From assembly GCA_020091685.1 (NCBI GenBank), contig CM034591.1:29843555-29907554 (forward strand): a stretch of 64,000 nt of DNA, read 5' to 3'. The notes under the pieces were generated by a model. It was not told the DNA's origin and made no database searches. It was given only the letters and a program-made list of their open reading frames with translations. Source of the DNA: Lutjanus erythropterus (taxonomy: Eukaryota; Chordata; Actinopteri; Lutjaniformes; Lutjanidae). Within the stretch, counting starts at the first letter, position 1, and each line of letters opens with the position of its first letter. This document shows positions 42,201 through 54,200 of this stretch, in pieces. The translations under genes were made by a program, and so were the position numbers.

Positions 42201-45200
42201 TTGTCTCATGGAGACACCGGCCCTTCAGCCACCTTGAAGGAAGGAAGGGGTGAGAGACCTTCATCCTTCAAAGACAACCAGCCTCTTACCACCAGGAGAC
42301 AGCAGAGACGTAGAGGTGAGAGCCCTCCGATCTCTGCAGACAACAAGCCTTGTACCACCAGGAAGGCTCCCAAAAGCAGAGGGAAGAAGAAATATCTATC
42401 ACCCTCAGGAAGCATCTCCTCTGATTCCCGAGACTTGGAATTTGAGGAGTTTCCATCTCTCTTCTGTGTGTCGGAGGAGCCAAATCAGACTCCTGAAAGG
42501 TCTCGCTCTCCTTCTGTTCAGGATGAGGACAGAGAAAGTCAGGAGGATGAAGAGACAGGAACACCAGAGCTGGATGAAGAAGAGAGTAAAAGACAGGCCC
42601 GATTATTTGTCCAGCGTTGGGCCAAGAGAATGGCGGAAAGAGACAGAGTGTGGAACGAAGAATATGAAAGACAAGAGAGAGAGAAAAAGGTGAAGGAGAG
42701 AGAAAAGCAAGAGTGGCTGGAAAGACAATGGGAGGACTGGATGGCACAGGAGAGAAAAATATGGGAGAAGGAGCAGAGGCAACGAGAGAAGTGGGAGAGG
42801 AAGGAGAAAGAAAGGCAGGAGAAAGAGGAGAGAGACAGAGAGAAAAGGGCAAGGAAGGAGGCAGAAAGACAGGAGAAGCAGGAGAGGGAGAGAGAGAAAA
42901 GGGAGGAGAAAGAAATGCAAAAGATGGAGAAAAAGGAGAGAGAACGACAGGTGAAGGAAGAGAAGGAGGCGAGAAAAAGACAGGAGAAGGAGGAGAAAGA
43001 AGAACTTAAGAGGGAGAAAAAAGAGAGAGAAAGACAGGAGAAGGAGGAGAAGGAGGAGAAGGAGGCGAGAAAAAGACAGGAGAAGGAGGAGAAGAAGGAG
43101 CGAAAAAGACAGGAGAAGGAGGCGAAAAAGGAATATAAGAGGGAGAAGAAGGAGTTAGAAAGAAAGGAGAAGGAGGAGAAGGAAAGAGAGAAAAGGGAAC
43201 GGAAGGAGGCAGAAAAACGGACGAAGGAGGAGAGAAAAAGACAGAAGAAGGAGGACAGAGAATGTCAGGAGGGTCAGGGAGCAGAGGACAAAAAGGAGAG
43301 AAAAAGGCAGGAGAAGGAGGAAAAAGAAAAAGCAAAAAAAGAGAGGAAGGAAAGAGAAAAGCAAGCCAAAGAGGAGAAAAAACGGCAAAAAGAGGAGGAG
43401 AAAGAAATGCAGAGGAAGGAGAAAGAGGAGACAAAAAGACAGGAGAAAGAGGAAAGAGAGAGGAGACAGAGGGAGGAGAAGGACAGAGATAGTCAGGAGC
43501 AAGGAGCAGAAAAAGAGAGAAGGAGTCTCTTCACAAGATTCTGCATGTGTCTGCTCGAGTGTGAGAGGGAGGCCACAGTAGAAGCCCTGAACAGGAGCTA
43601 CGAGGACGAGTGGTTCATTCTGCTTAATGGTAAGAAAGTTCATTTTCATTCTTTTGTATAAAGTTTCACATGTTGTAGGAGCATGCTTTACCTATCACAC
43701 TCACTTTTAATTGCTTCTAATCATGCAGGGTGAGAAAAAATACTTTAAAATGTATTCAGTAAGTGTGGTCAGTAACATAATCCAAGTATCAAAATATTAG
43801 AGTAATGTTGGTTACTTTTGGATTACCTCAGTATTATTATTATTATTCTTATATTAGCCCAACAGTGTTTTTAGGGCTGCAACTAACAATTATTTTTGTA
43901 ATCTTTCAATTGGTTGATTATTTTCTCAATCAGTGAGTTGTTTGGTACATGAAATGTCAAAAAATGGTGAAAATTGTTGATTAGAGTCCAAGGTGACGTC
44001 CTCAAATCTCTTGTTTTTCTTACAGTATTGTGCATACAAAATTTGGTAATAACACTATTGCCTACTTAAAACTGATTTTTTTCCCATGAAATGTGGTGGA
44101 GTAGGCTACAAGTAGAAAGTGACAAACTCATAATAGGCTACTCATGTAAAGTGCCTCTAATTTGTGGGATACTTAAGTACAAGAGTAATGTACATTTCAC
44201 CACTGAAAAAAGCATAACTTCTAAGTACTTGGTTTGTTTAAGTGAACTCAACTCAAGTACACCGAGTTTGGCAGATTTTTCAACCCCAGAGTACAAGTAA
44301 CTTCTGTCATGATTATTTTCATTATTGATTGATCTGTCAACTGTTTTCTCCATTATTATTAGTTATTTGGTCCATCAGATGTTAGTAAGTGGTGAAAAAT
44401 GTTGATCAGTGTTTCCAAAAGTCCAAGATGATGCCCTCAAATGTCTTGTTTTGTCCTTGACTTAAAGATATTCAGTTTACTGTCAGAGAGGAGTAAAGAA
44501 ACCAAGAAATATTCAAGAGGCTGAAATCTGAAAATTTGGGCTTTTTTTATACTAAAAAATGAATGAAAACAATAAATAAGTTATCAGAATAGATGCAGAT
44601 TAATTTAAAAGTCATTCATTAGTAGATTAATTGTTGTAGTGCTTTATGTTCGTTGTCAGGCTTATTAGTTTGTTCAGCTGTACCGTCCTTTGTTGTGTGC
44701 AATTTATTGATCGACTGATTGATTTAAAGACAAAAGTCTTTTTTTGGCGTCCATAATGAAATGAGTGTTTTAAAACTGTACTCCTACTAATAATTCCCAA
44801 TTTTATTAAATGTCTGTCATCTGATTACATGTTTTTTATCTGTACTACTGGAATACAGTCACCTTTTTTTGTATCCTGATTATGTAATCTTATTACATGC
44901 AGTGCATTTCTTCCCAAGCCTGTTTATAATAATGTCTACTATATATGAATATTTGATATTTACTTTTAAATAAGCAAATGCATTCACATTAGTTTCATGT
45001 GTTCTGTAAAACATAAGAAATGATACAAATAGGATCTGTACAACTGGACTCCAGACTAAACTTTTCGTATGTTTTCAGTTTCAGGACTCAGCATCCTACA
45101 GCAGACCCAAAGGATGAGGAGGGAGTATGACAGGAGGAGGCAGCTGTGGGTGTGTAAAAGAAGAGCAGAACGGCAGACGGAGGAGCTGGAAGAGAGGCAA

Positions 45201-48200
45201 AGGCAAAGACAGAGAGAGGGAGAGAGTAAAAGAGAGAGGAAGGTGTGCAGCACTCCCAGATTATTCAAGAGGGCACAACAGGCATTTAAGCTTCGCAACC
45301 GTGTAAACGTCTACCAGGAAAACATTCCAGAAGTGTCAAAACTGAGGTAAAGCATTACGTGTTGTCCTTACCTAACCTAACCTAACCTAACCCTTACTTA
45401 ACTTAACCTTACTAAACTAACCAAGGCTACCTAATCAGCCTAACTAGGCTAAACCCCTGATGGTAACAGGGGATGACATGCAGCAAAGGGGCTCTAGTAC
45501 AGAGGGCAAAGCCTCCAACTTAGTCCTCCAATCTTTCTGCTTTGACCAAAACTGGACTGTGGCCATAATGTGCCTTAAAATGGCCAATTTAACCTCTCTG
45601 AACCTCCATGAGACCTCTGTCAGCATCCAAAACCAAAGATATCACCTATGCTACTGCAGAAGCTGCCTCAACAGAGGCCAAACTCTCCTCTCAGCTCTCC
45701 ATCACTCCCTCCTCCATGGTGGACAAAGCCTCCTCTGACTGAAGCCTTTCTGACCTCCAAGAGACCTCCTTCAGCATCAGAAAGTAAGTCCCATCTTCAA
45801 AATACGATGATGATTTAAAATTTCTCATGAATTGGCAGGACAATGCAGTATATTTATTCTGGTGAACAGGATGAAACCTGGAAATGTCTTTGCTTTTCTT
45901 CAGGTGGGCAAAACCTCTCTCAAATCCTCCATCAGTCCCTCCTCCACAGAGGGCGAATCCTCCTCTCAGGCCTCCGTCAGTCCCTCCTCCACAGAGGGTG
46001 AATCCTCCTCTCAGGCCTCCGTCAGTCCCTCCTCCACAAAGAGCAAATCCTGACTGAAGTCCTTCAGTCCTTCAGGTCTTACCAAAACCTATTCGTGGCC
46101 TTACTATACCTTAAAATGGCCTCTGTGAGACCTCCTTCAACATCAGAAAGTAAGTATCACTTTTAAAATACTATGATGAAGTAAGATTTTTCATGAATTG
46201 GCCTGACAACACAGTAAGTTTTTCTGGTGAACAGATGATTAAACTATGTCTTCTTTTTTCTTTACATGAGCTCAGTCCTCAAAAAGTCCCTCCTCCACAG
46301 AGGGCAAAGCCTCTCCTCAGGCCTCCTACCTGACAACTCCTGCCTTCCTAGTAATCTGGGATCAGTAAAGAAAGCAAGTCTCATCTTTAAAATAGTATGA
46401 TGAACAAAGATTTTTCATGCATTGCCCTGACAATACAGTAAGTTTTTCTTGAGAACAGAGATTGAAACCTGGAAATGTATTTCCTTTTCTTCAGGTGGAC
46501 AAAACCTCTTTCAAGTCCTCCGTCAGTCCCTCCTCTGCCACAGAGGGTGAATCCTCCTCTCAGCCCTCCTGACTGTGGTCTTACTGCACCTTAAAACTGG
46601 CCCCCATGAGACCTCCTTCAGCATCACAAAGTAAGTCCCACTTTTAAAATACTATGATAATTTAATTTTTTTCATTCATTGGCAGGACAACACAGGAAGT
46701 TGTTCTGCTGGACAGAGAATTGAACTGGAAATGTCTTTTTTGTTCTTTAGGTCAGTTCTGTCCTCCATCAGTCCCTCCTCTGCCACAGAGGGCGAATCCT
46801 CCTCTCAGCCCTCCTCTCAGGCCTCCGTCAGTCCCTCCTCCGCCACAGAAGGCGAATCCTCCTCTTAGCCCTCCTCTCAGGCCTCCGTCAGTCCCTCTGC
46901 CGAAGAGGGCGAATCCTCCTCTCAGCCCTCCGTCAGTCCCTCCTCCGCCACAGAGGGTGAATCCTCCTCTCAGGCCTCCATCAGTCCCTCCGCCACAGAG
47001 GGCGAATCCTCTCAGCCCTCCGTCAGTCCCTCCTTTGCCAAAGAGGGCGAATCCTCCTCTCAGCCCTCCATCAGTCCCTCCTCTGCCAAAGAGGGCGAAT
47101 CCTCCTCTCAGCCCTCCATCAGTCCCTCCGCCACAGAGGGCGAATCCTCCTCTCAGCCCTCCGTCAGTCCCTCCGCCACAGAGGGCGAATCCTCTCAGCC
47201 CTCCATCAGTCCCTCCTCTGTCACAGAGGGCGAATCCTCCTCTCAGGCCTCCGTCAGTCCCTCCTCTGTCACAGAGGGCGAATCCTCCTCTCAGGCCTCC
47301 GTCAGTCCCTCCTCTGCCAAAGAGGGCGAATCCTCCTCTCAGCCCTCCATCAGTCCCTCCACCACAGAGGGCGAATCCTCCTCTCAGCCCTCCTCTCAGG
47401 CCTCCATCAGTCCTCCTCTGCCACAGAGGGCGAATCCTCCTCTCAGGCCTCCGTCAGTCCCTCCTCTGCCAAAGAGGGCGAATCCTCCTCTCAGGCCTCC
47501 GTCAGTCCCTCCTCTGCCAAAGAGGGCGAATCCTCTATTCAGGCCTCCATCAGTCCCTCCGCCACAGAGGGCGAATCCTCTATTCAGGCCTCCATCAGTC
47601 CCTCTGCCACAGAGGGCGAATCCTCTATTCAGGCCTCCATCAGTCCCTCCGCCACAGAGGGCGAATCCTCCTCTCAGCCCTCCGTCAGTCCCTCCTCTGC
47701 CAAAGAGGGCGAATCCTCCTCTCAGGCCTCCATCAGTCCCTCCTCTGCCACAGAGGGCGAATCCTCCTCTCAGCCCTCCTCTCAGCCCTCCGTCAGTCCC
47801 TCCTCTGCCAAAGAGGGTGAATCCTCCTCTCAGGCCTCCATCAGTCCCTCCTCTGCCACAGAGGGCAAATCCTCTTCTCAGGCCTCCATCAGTCCGTCCT
47901 CTGCCAAAGAGGGCAAATCCTCTTCTCAGGCCTCCATCAGTCCCTCCTCTGCCACAGAGGGCGAATCCTCCTCTCAGCCCTCGTCTCAGCCCTCCGTCAG
48001 TCCCTCCGCCGAAGAGGGTGAATCCTCCTCTCAGCCCTCCGTCAGTCCCTCCGCCGAAGAGGGCGAATCCTCCTCTCAGCCCTCCTGACTGTGGTCTTAC
48101 TGCACATTAAAACTGGCCCCCATGAGACCTCCTTCAGCATCACGTAGTAAGTCCAACTTTAAAAATACTATGATAATTTAATTTTTTTCATTCATTGGCA

Positions 48201-51200
48201 GGACAACACAGGAAGTTGTTCTGCTGGACAGAGAATTGAACTGGAAATGTCTTTTTTGTTCTTTAGGTCAGTTCAGTCCTCCATCAGTCCCTCCTCCACA
48301 GAGGATAAAGGCTCTCCTCAGAAAAACTCTTCCCTGCACTCAGACCTGCAGCTGCTATATTTGATTTATATCACTTGATGAAAATAAATAACAACAAAAC
48401 CAACATTAGTTTCATTTCATTTATTCACATTTACGAATGTAGATTTTATTGATATTTTATCATGTAAGAAATTAGTGATGTTGCTTCTTGCCACTTAGAC
48501 AAACTCTTTAAAAAACGGCTTTATATGGTCGCATACAGCTAGGTGAGAGATGAAACTAAAAAACACTAAAGTAGATGCATGAGAGGACCCTATGATTTGA
48601 TGAATATGAAAATGACATGAATCATATGTTAAGTCACAAGAACTAAACCCAACCAAACAGCCATGTGAGCTTTTGGTATTTGACAGCATCTCCACCACCA
48701 AAACACTAAAGAAGAGTGTATTTTGGGTGTTTGTCACAGTTGACAGGTTTGTACAAATTTCTAACAAGCAGCACTGAAGCTGCTCTGGAGGCTCGTAGTG
48801 GCCAAACACCAAACAATGATATTTTTCCTTTGAATTTTCACCCATCTTTATTTCTCAGATATGATATGAGAAACTCTTCTCTGACCTGCAAGAAAACCAT
48901 GAACAGTAACAACAGGCATCAGTGTCCAGGGCAGATCATTTATATTTTGACCTGGATCTACATTAAGAACCAGGATGGAAGATTATTGAAATGCTTTATA
49001 TTTTTTTAAAGTTGCTACATCACAAGGTAGAAACTCTGCTTTACAAGTAACAGTCAAAATTCAGTCTCTAAAATGAAAGTACTTGTTATCCATAATGTCC
49101 ACTTTTAGAGAGTTAAAATATTTAACATTTAAATATTGAATTATCGTGTTGGCAGCATTCTGATATTGTAGCTGGTGACGGTGGAGCTCATCTGACCTAC
49201 TTCATACACTGATGAGTAGTTTAACCTCTAACAATGCATCATATTTTATAATATAATGTGTTCTGTATGAAAAATCTTAATCTTAGTCACACGGTCCAAT
49301 GTAAGCACCTTCTTTGTCTGTGTTGAAACACTTTTCATTCCATTTATCTGCAAAGTTACTTCTAATTCAAGTCAGATAGTTAAAATCTACAAGAATAGTA
49401 GCCTAGTCTCCCGAAAAAATGGAAAAAGACTTTTGCTTTGAATGCAGATAATGCCAGACTTAAAAAAAAAAAAATCTTAAATAGCATTATTAGATACTAC
49501 AGCAGTGATGTGATTACTTTGAGGTGTGCTTTTAATTGAGATACAGTGGGTTAATATGAAGTTTGATGAGTTTTTGTAATGGGTGGGGGCAATTGTAACA
49601 CTCTGATTTCTGTTTCTGTTATGTTTCTAATATCAAAAGATGTGAAAAATAGATGTGTATTACAATTACCCCCAGTCTTCCCTACATTAAAAGTACATTA
49701 GGAAGTGACCTTTTAATGGTATGAAGACTAAGAATGATTACACAAAGCCAAAAAACACTAGAAGACATATTTCAATGTATATGTGGGCATCCAGTGTTGG
49801 TGAAGGCACTTCGAAAGCAGATTATTGGTTGGTTGGTTATTGGAAAGAGGTTATTGGTTAAAAATGAACACAAACAACCTATGCTTATATAGCTGTTGCT
49901 AGCTAGCATATGAGATTTTATCATGGCTGCAAGATCCACACAAGCCATGTCTCCCAGTGGAAGCACCATGTTTATCTGTGTCGACATCATACATTTCCAT
50001 TGGACAATGAACATATTTAACTAAATTTAAATGTAAAATTGCTTTTAACTCAATTCAAATCATTAAAATCTAATTACTACTAGAATACATGCCTAGTCTT
50101 CTGCAAAAAAATGAAATGGACTTGTGCTTTTAATGCATACAATACCTGACATCTAAAAGAATTTGAACCATATACAAAAAATTTAATGTCACTATTTAGT
50201 CAGTAACCTGGATATGCAGCCATGTTGCAAGTACTGGGTGCAAGTACCTCCACCACCTCATCAACAGCGGCTGGATTTGAACTGAGGGACTGACTGCTCC
50301 TGCTAACCAGGAAAAAGTTGATAAAGCCATTGCAAGGTATGTTGTAGAAGACATGCAGCCAATTTCTATTGTGGAGTCGCCCGCTTTCAGGAAGCTAGTT
50401 AGCATGATACCGGGCGTCACACGGCAAATGGGACGAAACACTTTTTCTAAGTACCTGGAGAGCGAATACGCAAAAATGGAAATCAAGTTAAAGAAAACTT
50501 AACTCAAACTTAATGGGAGACCTTTTTTTTCGTAGTAACTAAAAAGTTACTTTTCACAGGACTGCATTACCTTTTGGTGTAAGTAATCAGTAAGGTAACT
50601 GAGTTACTTTTGAAGTAGAGTAACTAGTAATGGTAACTAGTTACTGGTTTTCAGTAACTAGCACAACACTGGTTGTAAGTTTATCAAATCTATTTAAATG
50701 TTAAAAATGATAAACAATAACCCATAATAATTGTTTAAATGAGAGTGGGTGATGTTGAACCTACCTGAATCCTCTCTTAGCAAAGTAAAGTCTTCAGGCA
50801 GCCCTCCAATGAACACCCCTGTGTTTTCACCAATAATGGTGCTGCCGCTGGAAGCTGATGCGCTTCCTGGTGGTGGTGGTGGAGGAAGGATGGTGGTGTT
50901 ATTGAGGGAGGGAAAGAGTAAATATGAAATCAGAGCATTTAGGGAACAAAGAGGGATGGTATACATTAGAATAAATGGATGGACAATATAAGAGAGAAAC
51001 GGTAAGCAGAAGATAAAAGGCAAAGAAAAGACCATCTAAAAGAAAGGTTAAGCTCGTGCAGTTTCTGTCACGATTTACCCAGAAGAAAGAAAATGCATAA
51101 CATATCTGAGAACAACTGAGTGTGTTTGTGTGTGTGTGTGAAGCAGTACTTTTCTCATCAGACACAGAGTGGCTGGGATTAACCTGACTAATACCTCCAT

Positions 51201-54200
51201 GCAGAGCCGGGGGATTTACATACATAGATACACACGTACATGTACATACAGTCCATTTTAGTCTCACACTGCATGTGCACAACCTCACATGTATAAACAA
51301 GCATAAATACACTTGCATTAACTCTCACACACCCACACACTGAGTAGATACACACAGTGGTCAGTATGAATGTAAGAAGAGTTACCTCTGTATTGATTGT
51401 TTACAACGATTGTTCCCACGGCCCCTCGCCTTGTTGCTATGATGCTGTGCCATTGTCCATCGTTGTAGCGGCGGCCTCCATCACCCTGCACACTCACAGC
51501 CACCGCTGAGCCCTACACACACAAACACACAAAAACCCACATTACAGACAAGATTTTAAACACAGATACATAAATGGTGTTGTGAACACATCCAGTTTCT
51601 TGTTTCCTAACTCTGACCACCGGTATCGCCACTACGTGTCTTACAGTAATTGCTAAGGTAAATCTATGACCCCTGGCTAAATAAAGACCACTTTTCAAAT
51701 CACAGCGCAATCAAACATGCTTACTTTGTAATATTTTGAATTATCGCTTCTTTATCCCTCTGTTGTGCGAACAAGGTTAGACATTAAGGATCGATGACAC
51801 ACATATCATACACACGCCACCCTCAAAAGGACACGAACATGCACATATAATCATCAAAGTGTTGTTACAGGGCTTTTTGCTACCTATTAAGTATGACATC
51901 ATTGTTGTGATCAGCTTTTAGCAAGTAGGCAAAGAGTAATGTAGTAAAACAGTAAGAGTAACGGGTATTGCACACTCACACAAACAGCATATATCCACAC
52001 ACAGACACACACACACACACAGTGATGAAGATTTAATGATGAGATCAATAAATGTATGAATGCCAGAGTATATCAGCCTCTGACATCTTTACTACCTTTG
52101 CTAGACAGCTCTACTTAACAAGACAACATGGGAGGAGTCTCTCTGCGGCTTTCTCTCTCACCCTCTTCACACACAAACACTCTGAATCCCTCGCCTGAGA
52201 GATACTGGCAGTGGAAGCAACTAACACTCAACTCTCCCACAAACTATGACTGAGGCACCCTTGAGCAAGGCACTTAGAACATAAATGGTGGGAGAATATC
52301 CACTCACTGGGGATGGTGGTGGTCCCTGAAGCCACTGTTGTGTGAGAATGCCCAAATGCCCAATCTCTTTAACATACAGTAATAATACCCCCCCCCCTTT
52401 CTTCCACCTACAAAATAAATCTAAACTGAGGTCTTCTTCTGTTTGTGACCCTAATTCAAGTCTTTGTTTCACCCAGACTTGATTATTCCAACATTTTGTT
52501 GTCTGGTTTGCCACAGATCAGTACTGAAAGTCTTCAAATGGCCCAGAATGCTGCAGCTAGAATTTTAACTAAAACCAGAAAATTTGACCATATTACACCA
52601 ATTTTAGCTACACTTAATTGGCTCCCTATCCATGTCAGATCAGACATTAAGGTACTCATCAGGACTTATAAAATTGTGAACGGGCTTGCCCCTTCATATC
52701 TGTCTGATCTCATTATATGTTATTATTCCATCTTGTGCACTACACTCTTAGCATACAGGGCTCCTGTCTGTCCCCAGAGTTAAAAGAAGTCAGCAGGCTG
52801 CAGGGCCTTTTCCTATTGTGTCCCTTTCGTTTGGAATAACCTTCCTGCTCACATCAGACAGTATGACTCCTTGCCTTGACTTTTAATCAGTGCTTATTCT
52901 TCAATTACTTTGGGCCTCTCACCTGTTACCATTATCCTTCCAGTGGGTCAGTCTCAGTCTCAGTGTATCTATTAGGTCTGGTACTTGTAGTCCATGTTTG
53001 TCCTGCTGACAAGATTACTATAAACTTTCTGAAAGCCACTGCATGTCTCTAACCCTCTGTTTGTTTGTCTGTGTCCCACAAGCTCAGCTGTGAGCCTCTC
53101 TCTCTCTCTCTGTCTCTCTCTAGTTGGCTCTTTCACTTCTTTTTTCACTCAGGCTTTTCTGTTCTCGATCATCTGGGACATCTCTTTCTCAAATCTGCTA
53201 ATTTGTTTTTTGTAATATAACATTTTAAAAATAAAGCTGACTTTATTGGACAAGCTGAGTATGGGCTGAGAGAATAAACCTGGAAAGAGTTCTACGCTGT
53301 CTGGACTCTCACAGTCCCTTTTCCTGGAGTCATCCCCTAATTCCTACTCGCCTTCATATGCAATGCTGTTGCAGCTGGGAGAGGCCTTATGCTACCAGGT
53401 ACTAGTGGCAATATCATTTAACTTCACTTTGTGAATACCTCCCTGGAAAAAGTCTGGTTGTTTGCTTAAAATCCGCCTGCCTGTGTTGAAAGGTGGTGCT
53501 CCAGTTTGTGAAACCCTGTCCCTGATCAGCCAAGGCAAAGTCACATGCCTTCAAGAAAAACTTTGTGACAGGAAGTCATTTCAGATTTGAATTTAAGAGA
53601 CATCTGCATTTGATTAAAGACAGGAAAGGAGCTATAGTCCAGAGTGTACCATTTTTTGTTTGTTGAGTAAAAGAGCACACCAAAATATTAAAGCCAGTAT
53701 TAAAAATACTCATACAGGGCAGAGTCAGCATAGGCTCTGGTTCATTTCCATACACTTGCAATATACAGTTTTAGCATCTATTGTTGAAAATCATCATGTT
53801 TTCTTCCTCACATGCTGAAGAAATGTGCAATTACAACTTTCTAGATTGCAGTAAGAGCCACCAGTGTTATGGAACTAAGAGTGAATCAAGATGTGTGGCT
53901 TGTAGCATTGTTAGCCATTTGTCAGCCACTTGTCTGCATCCTGCAGTGAAACCTAACTAGCCAGTGTTAGAGGATGTGCTGAGTGTGTCTACATGTATAT
54001 TACAGCCTGTGACAGACACTGTAGCTACCAGTAGCTACATATACCTCTGTATACTGAGACAGCCAGTGGTGTATACAACACTACTCACTTGCATCAACTG
54101 AGTGTAACTATATGTGCGTGTTTGAACATGTGTGTGTTAAGTAGTTTGTGACGGTTAACTCCAGTGTTTTGGTCGATCTCTTCTACGTGTGACAGGGAAT

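Larger units (their letters stand above)
45730..48380 (+). repeat. Tandemly duplicated exon-intron units of the nested gene
   Basis: The block GAGACCTCCTTCAGCATCA...GTAAGTC, a short intron, and an acceptor leading to TCCTCCATCAGTCCCTCC occurs about five times (introns near 45784-45901, 46151-46276, 46376-46494, 46631-46750 and 48147-48266). The last two introns are both 120 bp and differ at only two or three positions, so they duplicated very recently. Confidence 0.8.
36624..50671 (+). mobile_element. 14-kb hAT-bounded composite element with gene cargo
   Basis: The segment starts CAGTGTTGGGACTAACGCG and ends ...ACTAGCACAACACTG. The outer 8 bases, CAGTGTTG, are perfect inverted repeats, and both ends carry many GTTAC/GTAAC subterminal motifs, typical of hAT transposons. 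The outside flanks are the identical 8-mer GTTGTAAG (36616-36623 and 50672-50679), the length of target duplication hAT elements make. So these two ends belong to one insertion. Inside, the left unit (36624-37452) carries a broken BED-finger transposase, the right unit (50246-50671) is a partial copy, and about 12.8 kb between them holds a gene, a SINE and duplicated sequence. Whether the whole 14 kb moved at once or the cargo arrived later in a small resident element cannot be decided here. Confidence 0.85.

Noticed and set aside
42286-43649. Long minus-strand frames rich in Leu/Ser/Pro opposite the cargo gene
   Set aside because: They are shadows of the purine-rich K/E/R coding strand; the plus-strand frame has splice sites in phase and repeat structure.
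45367-45445. Interstitial telomere
   Set aside because: Only a few CCTAA units, which is not the vertebrate TTAGGG repeat; likely simple sequence.
46770-48085. Regular 48-bp repeats as a CRISPR array
   Set aside because: The units are contiguous without unique spacers, and the context is a vertebrate gene.
52445-52783. Host gene on the plus strand
   Set aside because: The peptide is the tail of LINE reverse transcriptase and is frameshifted at its end.
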